Positions 56,301 through 64,000 of a stretch of DNA of 64,000 bases are shown in pieces. Made by a program: the position numbers and the translations under genes. The stretch comes from Gibbula magus (lineage: Eukaryota > Mollusca > Gastropoda > Trochida > Trochidae), in the NCBI GenBank assembly GCA_936450465.1, contig OW388298.1, positions 8,705,087-8,769,086 of the forward strand, read 5' to 3'. The notes beneath the pieces are model-generated. The model had not been told where the DNA came from and made no database searches. It saw only the letters and a list, made by a program, of their open reading frames with translations. How positions within the stretch are numbered: position 1 is the stretch's first letter; each line of letters starts with the position of its first letter.

Positions 56301-58155
56301 AGATATTGCAATTAAACATTTAAGTAGTCATTGCCACAATTCAGACTGGGTCACAAGTTGCATCGAGAAGAAATATACCCATGGTACAAATGATTGACAC
56401 CCCTAAATTGAAATGGATCGTAGCAAATTAAATGGATGAACAATTAAAATTGTTCAATATTATGGTATTTTTTAAATTAAATGGCACAAACACACGTTGT
56501 AAACTAAATAATAATTGCCATGTTTGTATTTTTCAAATGCAACTGTTCATTATTTATTAGAACCAAAATGAGAACACTATTACAATATACCAATGCCAAG
56601 ATCTCAAGACACAAGGGACGAACTCTTTTGAATAAATTTCATTTTTCTTATATTCCTCTTTCTATGGTATTTTAATGTACAAGTGGAGAAATAGTAAATG
56701 CTCAAGGACACTATTCACAAAAGGACATCAGGTAGTAACATGTCTTACTAAAAACAATCGAAACTGACACGTTACATTGTTTCCAACATTACATGTCATT
56801 CCAAACTATTAGGGGTGCCAACCATTATAACCGTGAATATATCACATATTCCAAATTCCCAAATCCGAATCTAGGGAACAACAGCCAGCAGCTAGTACAA
56901 GATCATTGTAGGGAAAATACCACAACAGTATCAGAGTAACTCAGCAAATGGGTTGGGTTTGTATTCCAGATGGACTCGTCTTGTAAATGGGTTGGGTTTG
57001 TATTCCAGATGGACTCGTCTTGTAAATGGGTTGGGTTTGTATTCCAGATGGACTCAGCATGTAAATGGGTTGGGTTTGTATTCCAGATGGACTCGTCTTG
57101 TAAATGGGTTGGGTTTGTATTCCAGATGGACTCGTCTTGTAAATGGGTTGGGTTTGTATTCCAGATGGACTTGTCTTGTAAATGGGTTGGGTTTGTATTC
57201 CAGATGGACTCGTCTTGTAAATGGGTTGGGTTTGTATTCCAGATGGACTTGTCTTGTAGATGGGTTGGGTTTGTATTCCAGATGGACTCGTCTTGTAAAT
57301 ACACACAAAAAGATGTAATGTGTGTGTAGTTCCAAATATAACAATATATTTGGGTCCTCATTCATGTCCTATTTTCTTCCAGGTATCCCAAACAGCGGGC
57401 GTCAAACTAACGAAACTGAAAGAGACAGGATTATCTTCCTGCCCTACAAGAAACCAACTCAAGTACTTCACATTTATTATCCTGCAAGTCATTCCCATAA
57501 AACGGTGAAGCTCGGTGCCACACGTAGGATCTCTACAATTGTCGACTTTTCAACAACCAAGATTGTTTTGTACACGGCCTTAAGACAAATCATTCTATTT
57601 AATATACAATCGGGAAAGTCAACTATGATCTTCAGGCCATCGCAACTATGGATAGTTGATTGGTGCCAAGGCCCTACCCGGCTGTACGTTTTAACCGGCA
57701 CCATCAAGGGGAGACGACTCGGAGTCTTGAGGGAAGACAAGGAGACCTGGAAGTACGAGGAATTGACGGTTCCCTCTAAATTCGCGTTGTGCACGAGAGT
57801 AGCATGCGACAAGAAGACAAATACGTTGTATGCCCTTTGTAAAGACAGAATCCAAGTTTTCGGGAACCATTCCTTTTATATATATATATCATATCGGACT
57901 AGGAGCCCAAATATCGCCAGTGTGAGTCCCGACGTTATATATATCACTGATTTGCAGATCGTGCGAAGTTTGAACTTGTATAATGGGTCATCAAGCGAGG
58001 TGGTGATACTCCCAAGTGGGGTGTTCATGTTAACATTTTGTCACGGAAGCTTGTTTATGTCAAAAAGGATGAATGATGGAGCTGTTTGGGAATATAAAGG
58101 CACATTAAAACGTTTGATAACAATAGAAAGCAGCTCGCGAGTGTTAATTGCTTAA
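53068..58155 (+). CDS. Three-exon gene for a predicted secreted PAN-like protein; join(53068..53307,55827..55908,57383..58155)
   Basis: The exons total 1095 bases, 364 codons plus stop. Donor gcg|gtaggt after 53307 (phase 0), acceptor tttcag before 55827, donor aca|gtgagt after 55908 (phase 1) and acceptor tcttccag before 57383 keep one frame throughout, which supports the model strongly. Residues 1-24 look like a signal peptide (hydrophobic WVLHVFLNVLL, cleavage after VMA). Residues about 36-66 have a PAN/apple-like pattern (LCERICLKTIGCSSY, LLCHVTG). The C-terminal 258 residues contain repeated beta-strand pairs (IVLYTALRQIILFNI, TRLYVLTGTIKGRRLGV, NTLYALCKDRIQVFG), suggesting a beta-propeller. 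Likely extracellular; exact role unknown. Extra exons are possible. Intron 2 holds the 39-bp array. Confidence 0.72.
53308..55826 (+). other. Intron 1 (2.5 kb)
   Basis: It starts gtaggt and ends tttcag. It contains the nested tandem duplications at 53797-54095, a 143-codon frame (53928-54359) with no known motif, and degenerate repeats at 55500-55720 of about 44 bp (ttttgtttgaa...catcactatt). Confidence 0.6.
53797..54095. repeat. Nested tandem duplications in intron 1
   Basis: ggtatctgtgatccttgtgc occurs at 53812, 53898 and (with one change) 53997. The last two copies also share ggtcgtcatttattctgaac and gatctgcagctacc. The spacings are 86 and 99 bp. Confidence 0.9.
55827..55908 (+). CDS. Exon 2 (82 bp)
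   Basis: 27 codons (QISTFDRNCSVGFQV...KCID) plus one base, flanked by aatttcag and gtgagt. Two cysteines may pair with those of exon 1. Confidence 0.65.
55909..57382 (+). other. Intron 2 (1.5 kb)
   Basis: It runs from gtgagt to tcttccag. It holds a 60-bp direct duplication (56109-56163 and 56169-56223, gagctaatgtcagttagtca) and the 39-bp array just before the acceptor. Confidence 0.6.
56946..57296. repeat. 39-bp minisatellite, exactly 9 units
   Basis: Units aaatgggttgggtttgtatt...gtcttgt start at 56946 and every 39 bases to 57258. Changes are single bases (tcagcatgt, acttgtc, agatggg). Thirteen-residue periodic frames appear on both strands and are artefacts. The array ends 86 bp before exon 3. 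Confidence 0.96.
57383..58155 (+). CDS. Exon 3: possible beta-propeller domain and C-terminus
   Basis: 257 codons after completing the split serine, ending at TAA 58153-58155. The frame is open for 277 codons in total, far beyond chance in this AT-rich region, and codon use is balanced. This is the best-supported host coding sequence in the window. Confidence 0.78.
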
Positions 58156-59029
58156 TAGTTACAATAGTAGACAGATACCGAGTTTCGTTCCACAAAGCAA
58201 CTGAATGTTGCAATCGAGTGCAACTCACTTTGATAATATAGGTAAGAATTAATGGTTTTACTACCATCAATTGTAAGTATTTTGATGAAAGGAACCCTGG
58301 TGTCTAGAGGCAAGTTGACAAAAAAAAACAAAAAAAAACTGAAAAAAAGAGACCGTATCAAGGGATTAGTACGATTGAGTATTGTTTGTGAAATTCGAAG
58401 ATTTATTTTATATGTTGATTCATTCTAAAACTGTTTAAACTTAGCAGATATGAGACTATTTAAGAACTAATTCGCTGTATCAGCAGCGTTGTGTCTGTCC
58501 TGTCTCCTGACAACAATTCAACAAGTTGCTGGCACTTGATGGCTGTAGTTAACATATGAACGACGGTTTAAGGGTTCAAAGAATGTAACTGATTTGTTAC
58601 AATATCAAATGAATATTGAACATTGAACATGGTATCAGTGAAATTACTGCCTGATCATATATTGCACGTGATTGTTTGTTGATGATCCAATTCGAGAACA
58701 AATGTAAAAATGAAAATGCATACAAATGCCTGACTTTGAAATAGTTTATCCATAATAAAGGCCACAGGCCCATGTAGAATTAACAAAATTAATTTTGATG
58801 AAATTAACAGATGGCTGACTTTAATGAGTGACGAGTTTACAATTAAAAATATAATAGAAGACCTAGCTTGATTCATGTGATAATACATGATAAGTTGTTC
58901 TTAATATCCACTCAAAAACTGTATAGATCAAGGAAATAAATCAATAATAATAATTGATATTTATACTGTACAAGATACTGTATCCACACAAGTTCGAACC
59001 TGCTGAAGCCGTACATAAAGGCAAGTACA
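58156..59029. other. 3' flank of the gene
   Basis: It contains an A-rich tract at 58319-58347. Candidate aataaa-type signals lie near 58754 and 58936, but the true polyadenylation site cannot be chosen. Confidence 0.35.
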
Positions 59030-59207
59030 CCAGTTATGTCAGGTACTCATTTATATAGAAGGGTAGACTGAGTGCAATGTGGATTAAGTGCCTTGCCCAG
59101 GGACACAACACGGTACGAGACCAAGGTAACAAATGTTTGTGTTTCATCGGGATTCGAACCCGGGCCTTTGGTGTGAGAGGCCACTACGCTAACCACGTGC
59201 TCCACAG
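59030..59207 (-). repeat. tRNA-derived SINE
   Basis: On the minus strand a perfect A box tagcgtagtgg (59191-59181) and perfect B box ggttcgaatcc (59160-59150) form the head. The body contains the inverse of aagtgccttgcccagggaca (59081-59100), a stretch I know from SINE bodies in many marine animals. There is no proper acceptor stem, so it is not a functional tRNA. Confidence 0.75.
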
Positions 59208-60016
59208 TTAAATATTTAAAATGGACTGATAATGTGAAGTAAGGGTATTCTTGTACCGGTTGTCATTATAGAGCTTCTCCCCAAGTATCTACCAGTTGAC
59301 GTGATAGTAATCTAACGATTTGGGATTTGAACATAACCTTGACAGGGTCAAATCTTTCGAAAATACTTAATGAAAATGGATATTTTTTTATTTGCCAGAT
59401 GAAGAGATTTTCACAAATGTTTGAAGAAACCCTATCAAGCTAATTGAAATTTCAGACCCAGCAAACGAACTTGATCTCCCTTTGCAAGTTTTGAATGTTT
59501 TGTAATTGAACGGAATCTGATGGTTTCTAGGTACAAAGGTCTTCATTTGCATGTATGATCAAGCACAACAACTGATTAAATGTGTATTTGACATTCATAT
59601 CACGATTTCGTTTCTAATCAATTAGTTAAAACTTCAAAACTTGTATAATGGACCGTATTTCTGCTAATTTATGACTCCTTGATATCAGTCTATTGTTTCA
59701 CAGTAAGATCTCGATCATTGTTACGTATTTGAAAAAGGTGGATGACTAAAGTTGAAGCAAACGACTGAACAATTACTAAATGGCGTATTTTACTTACGAG
59801 TTAGCCATTTTATTTATGCACATTTGCTCATGTTAGCATGTCGCCTCATGGAGGCATTTGGAAATCTGAAACTGTTATTAGCGCAGGCATTTGTTTACTT
59901 CTGTAACCAATGTTGCAGCCTGGACAGGTGTGAAAATACCGTATGAACGCACAGTGACTTTAAACGTTATCTAATTTGTATTATCTTATGTGTAAGATGA
60001 TTCTAATGTGAACTAC
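59208..60016. other. Non-coding stretch
   Basis: No gene or array supported. Confidence 0.3.
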
Positions 60017-60269
60017 AAAATGAGAGCGATTCACATCAACAGCTGCATCCTGATAGCTACTCTTGACAAAATGAGAGCGATTCACATCAACAGCTGCATC
60101 CTGATAGCGTACTCTTGACAAAACGAGAGCGCTTCACATCAACAGCTGCACCCTGAAAGCGTACTCTTGACAAAATGAGAGCGATTCACATCAACAGCTG
60201 CATCCTGATAGCTACTCTTGACAAAATGAGAGTGATTCACATCAACAGCTGCATCCTGATAGCTACTCT
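60017..60269. repeat. 51-53-bp tandem repeat, 5 units
   Basis: Units aaaatgagagcgattcacat...gctactcttgac start near 60017, 60068, 60120, 60173 and 60224. Differences are single bases and a gcgt/gct indel. Confidence 0.93.
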
Positions 60270-61073
60270 CTTGCCTGTGTCTCTCAGTGCAAATGTATGT
60301 ATGTCGAGTAATGTAACAATTAAAACAGCGAGACAACAGAATCGTGTTACAGACAACGTGATACCATTTCCACACATCTTGTTTCGCTTAGTGTGACAGA
60401 AGTACATTATTCATACAAGCTGTCAAGAGTCAATTACGAGACGTGTTTAAACACTCCAGCTGCACACCTTCTGAGACAGACAGCCATGTTTATTGATAAA
60501 CACAACACATATGTATCTCCTTCCGACTTGAACAAGGAAACTATGTTAATTGATATGTCCACCAAATATCTAACTCCTTTCTTTATGAACGTGTTGTGGT
60601 TGAACAAAATAAATCCTTCGGAGATCATTTTAACACCGGTCGATCATCGGAATATCACAAGTTAGACATGGGGATAAATATACACATGTTAATTTTGCTC
60701 CTTGTCTAAATGTAATTCTAATAGTTTCTTCTCAACAATACCACCATGGTCAACAGGGTACTGGACAACATGGCTTATGAGTTCATCCAAATAGCTTGTC
60801 ATATCCAAGCACTATTTACACAAATACAACAGACACATATGACAGGGCAGTTAGAAACGCTTATGAATATTTAAATTCTAAATCCAACTACTTTTCAGAC
60901 ATTACGATATGCGTACGAGCTTGTCCTGGAAAGCTAAGTCTGAGTACAAGACTATATGTACAACATACAGGCTTGAGAACACTGTGACAAATGGTTCTGC
61001 GTGACGTTGCAATATATTCTAATTTTCAAAATGTTTTATATAACCTTTCAAGTGTCGTATGAATTCATCATCG
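60270..61073. other. Stretch with two unassigned open frames
   Basis: Plus-strand frames at 60393-60665 (90 codons) and 60796-60987 (63 codons) have ordinary amino-acid composition, but no family motif and no good splice sites to join them. They might be exons of an unknown gene. Not called. Confidence 0.25.
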
Positions 61074-61385
61074 ATAATGATTGAACAGTCATCTGAATAA
61101 TGATTGAACAGTCATCTGAATAATGATTGAACAGTCATCTGAATAATGATTGAACTGTCATCTGAATAATGATTGAACAGTCATCTGAATAATGATTGAA
61201 CTGTCATATTCTGAATAATGATTGAACAGTCATCTGAATAATGATTGAAGGGTCATCTGAATAATGATTGAACAGTCATCCGAATAATGATTGATCACTC
61301 ATCTGAATAATGATTGAACAGTCATCTGAATAATGATTGAACTGTCATCTGAATAATGATTGAACAGTCATCTGAATAAGGATTG
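61074..61385. repeat. 23-bp tandem repeat, about 13 units
   Basis: Units ataatgattgaacagtcatc+tga, with aacagt/aactgt alternation and one unit enlarged by three bases near 61208. It leads directly into a gaca-rich tract. Confidence 0.95.
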
Positions 61386-61460
61386 ACAGACGGACAGACA
61401 TATTTAGAGAGACAGACAGAGACAGAGACAGAAGGAGAGACAGAGACAGACAGAGAGGGA
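61386..61460. repeat. (GACA/GAGACA)n imperfect microsatellite
   Basis: gacagacggacagac followed by gagacagacag-type repeats. Confidence 0.85.
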
Positions 61461-62949
61461 GGACTTGTCGGAGAAATTGCTCCAGGCCTTGTCAAAATCC
61501 CAACCAAATTTATCTTTGCTGTCTCTAACATGAATACAAGATGAATTTGTTTAGCAAACTAGTCTGAGATTGTTGCCTACATCACCCACAACATCAGACA
61601 AATACACCAAATAACGTGGTCTGATATAACTACCATTTTATTTATTCATAGTCCACACCATTATTGTTATTTGTGTGAATCAAATTAATTATTAATTTCA
61701 TTCAGATAGAAATGAAGATAACGGTATACGAATCTTGTTAAATAAAGATGTTGATCATCCATTAATATATTTGTCTTCTCTTCAGTATAAAATGATATAC
61801 ATTATGACCGTTTAAAACATCAACACGAATGAGCACAGGATGAAACAAACGATTCCCCAGAGCACTGTTTCTGGATAATGAATGGTTTTACCCAAAAAGG
61901 AAAAAAAGTTAATCAAGGCAGCTGTAAAGAAAAACATAGCATGATATGCCAGTGGTGTGCCCGAGTCAGAGTTGGATAGCTGATAATTAAAAAAGTGGGC
62001 CGCGGCAAATTAACTCTTATTTGTGTTAGTGGCTGTCGCCTTTATACTTGATCAGTTTATAATTTCAGCCCATTATTAAAGACAGGGACGGCCTCAAATT
62101 TGTGAACAGTAGGTTCTGAATATCATCTCTGGAATCTCTAATACCATACATTGATGACTTGTTAACCAGCTGTGTGTTTTAATCGTATTAATGTCAATCC
62201 AGAGGCCAGAGTGGTGCTTTGTAGCACACGGGTTAACAACGACGCCAATTAAATCTACTCTTGATATATTTGAGTAAAAGTGTAGGTCCGGCACAGACCA
62301 TAAAATTCGGATATTTATTTCGTTAATTTCCAGCCATGTGAGGCGAGTTTGGTACAAAAACGCTGTAAATCTTTAAGAAAAAATGTGAGAAAAATTTCGC
62401 CGATGACAGTGATCAATGTTTTAAACTGACTTGAATCGAACTTGTAAAAATGTTTGTCAGGTGGAAACGTGACTTGCTTTCAAGTGACACAAAGAATTTA
62501 TTGATAAAGTTTGAAATGTAAACAATTGGCAGAGTTTCTAATTGTGAAAAGTGGCACCTGAATGGCCTAACATTGGAATTGGTATCATATATCACAAATA
62601 TTGAGATCTAAATTAGGCCGTATAGATGAACACTACTTTCACGATATTCAAGAAGTAGTGTCCAATTCAAACTTTGAAGCCACCCACCTCAACAATTGGC
62701 CTCCTTTAACAATTTCAATAAAGCCAATTGGCCTCCCTCGTTTCATCATGTGTGTTTATTTACATCTTCAATAAAGTCTACAGGCCATTGTTTATCTACT
62801 TACTCCCCCTGTGTTTGTATTGCAAATCCTCATCATTCTCATGCTTTACCTCCATCATGTTTTTATTACAAATCCCCATTGTATACCATTCTCATGCATG
62901 TTAATCTCCCTGGTTGAGTTTCCTCACCATTGTTTTGTTTGCTTTATAA
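61461..62949. other. Non-coding stretch
   Basis: 62690-62900 contains loosely repeated caattggcctccc and cctcatcattctcatgc words. No gene. Confidence 0.35.
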
Positions 62950-63071
62950 ATGAACCATAATTTGTTATTTCCTTACATTCCACCTGATGAAGGAGTGAGT
63001 ATGTACTCCGAAACGTCGTGTATTTTCACATTTAAGAAGTTGTTATCCAGAAAATCTTCATGTTCTTTATT
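62950..63071 (+). repeat. Dispersed element fragment with a hammerhead-like core
   Basis: Homologous to 39976-40090. It contains cac-ctgatga (62981-62990), a ggagt/actcc stem (62992-62996, 63005-63009), gaaac (63010-63014) and gtc-gtg (63015-63020), the order of conserved parts of a hammerhead ribozyme. Stem III is missing and an extra A follows ctgatga, so activity as a monomer is doubtful. Confidence 0.5.
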
Positions 63072-63323
63072 AACTTACTTTTAACCAAACGTCACTCGTT
63101 AAAGCAGTATGAACCTTCAAAGTCAGATTGTTTGGAAAAAGACAAATTTGAACAAAGTTGCTCACTGACGATATTCGGTCTGTATTACTGACACCTCAAA
63201 ATCACAGAGATGTGTTTGATTAACGACTCGAACTCATAAAGAACTCAGAATAATTCCAAAATCGTATGATTATGACTTTTGTATCACTAGTTTTGAAAAA
63301 AGGGGATGGAAGTTTAAGAAGCA
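63072..63323. other. Non-coding spacer
   Basis: Nothing recognised. Confidence 0.3.
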
Positions 63324-63419
63324 GGGCCCTTATTTTCGAAGTCGATAGTCGTAAGTGCCATACATTAACATTGGCTTACGACTATCTTAGCACTAAGACA
63401 GCTTCGAAAATACAGGCCC
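63324..63419. mobile_element. Family-E hairpin MITE, copy 2 (96 bp)
   Basis: gggcccttattttcgaagtc at the left and its inverse ending in gcttcgaaaatacaggccc enclose gatagtcgtaag and its inverse, with the loop tgccatacattaacattgg (the inverse of copy 1's loop). The left arm lacks about 13 bp that the right arm keeps. Confidence 0.85.
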
Positions 63420-63530
63420 AGTTCTTTCCATACTTTGCTTGAGAAAAGATGTTGTGAATCATAACAATATTAATATAATGTTCATATATTGGAGGCTTTT
63501 ATGTCAGAGGACATTGGGGAGAGATTCTTA

Positions 63531-64000
63531 TTAAAGGTACATCCATTGTGTTGTTGGGGGTCAAATATGGCAAACGTTATAAATGGTCTTATTTCATCGA
63601 GAAGTACCAACTGATACCGAAAACTACCATTTTAATGATACTCGACTTCGTATATTGACGATATAAAGGTAAAAGATTCTATTTCTGATCGAAAACCGGA
63701 CAATGCACAGCGTGTTGCGCGCGCCAAAGAGTCAAACGCTATTTTGGAATCTTATTTAAACCAGACAAAATAACAAATTTGGGTTGATAATGTTCAATAG
63801 GTCATATAACTACTGTGCATGTAAATAGGACGTGCACTTTCGGTTTCTGCACACACATAATGACGTTACTCGATTTTAATTGGAAACTAGTTATTATGAT
63901 ATGTTTGCCGATTGGGGATGAATGTGCAAGCTGAGTGAATTTGTTTGTATTGTAAACAGCACATACTCGTATGATGTGTTGGCGCGTATTAAAGCCAAAT
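63531..64000. mobile_element. Family-B MITE, copy cut by the window edge
   Basis: It starts ttaaaggtacatccattgtg, the same terminal sequence as at 35194, and matches that copy to its end without the 11-bp array. About 30 bp of the right end fall outside the window. This copy shows the state of the element without the minisatellite. Confidence 0.85.

Noticed and set aside
56903..57365. 13-residue-period frames on both strands
   Set aside because: They lie in the 39-bp intronic array; the real exon 3 begins at 57383.
57383..57508. Alternative reading of exon 3 using a donor four bases downstream of exon 1
   Set aside because: It would end at a stop at 57508 after 42 codons, while the other donor keeps a 258-codon frame open.

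Overview
The window is eukaryotic, almost certainly a marine lophotrochozoan and most likely a mollusc. It is AT-rich, has long intergenic stretches and GT-AG introns, and carries a BEL/Pao retrotransposon, CR1-like non-LTR fragments, tRNA-headed SINEs and dispersed repeats I associate with mollusc genomes (the 'agctcatctggcctgaaaggcc' repeat; the 'gggcccatatttcc' hairpin MITE). The species cannot be named from sequence alone, and I see no prokaryotic or organellar features.

Layout. 1-19111 is a nest of mobile DNA. Two inverted copies of a terminal repeat, each carrying a 21-bp minisatellite (448-926 and about 3919-12293), flank a 3-kb interior with minus-strand non-LTR reverse-transcriptase relics, one of them split by a MITE. 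The right inverted copy was hit by a small MITE (11981-12151) and by a complete BEL/Pao element (3968-11965) with 891-bp LTRs that look identical and a GATGT target duplication. Next comes a hAT-like (ZNF862-type) pseudogene (about 12440-19111). Its C-terminal domain is split by 95 copies of a 57-bp unit (13419-18847), the most striking object in the window.

19112-53067 is mostly non-coding: MITEs, SINE-like pieces, microsatellites, a degenerate 20-bp array (33325-34892), an 11-bp array of about 100 units inside a MITE (35411-36519) and two more non-LTR 3' fragments (36908-37912 plus strand, 42405-43530 minus strand).

53068-58155 holds the one convincing host gene: a three-exon model on the plus strand with consistent GT-AG junctions and phases. 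It encodes a predicted secreted protein of about 364 residues with an N-terminal Cys-rich PAN/apple-like segment and a C-terminal part that may be a beta-propeller. Its second intron contains a 39-bp x 9 minisatellite. A possible C2H2-like exon lies at 48493-48702 on the minus strand.

58156-64000 has a tRNA-derived SINE, 51-bp and 23-bp tandem arrays, a sequence with a hammerhead-like core (62981-63020), another hairpin MITE and a MITE copy cut by the window edge.

The genes do not form an operon or pathway. The main story is repeat dynamics: transposons inserted into transposons, and repeated birth of minisatellites inside transposon sequence. Very long open frames over 13.4-18.9 kb, 35.4-36.5 kb, 56.9-57.3 kb and 0.5-0.9 kb come from stop-free repeat units and are not genes.
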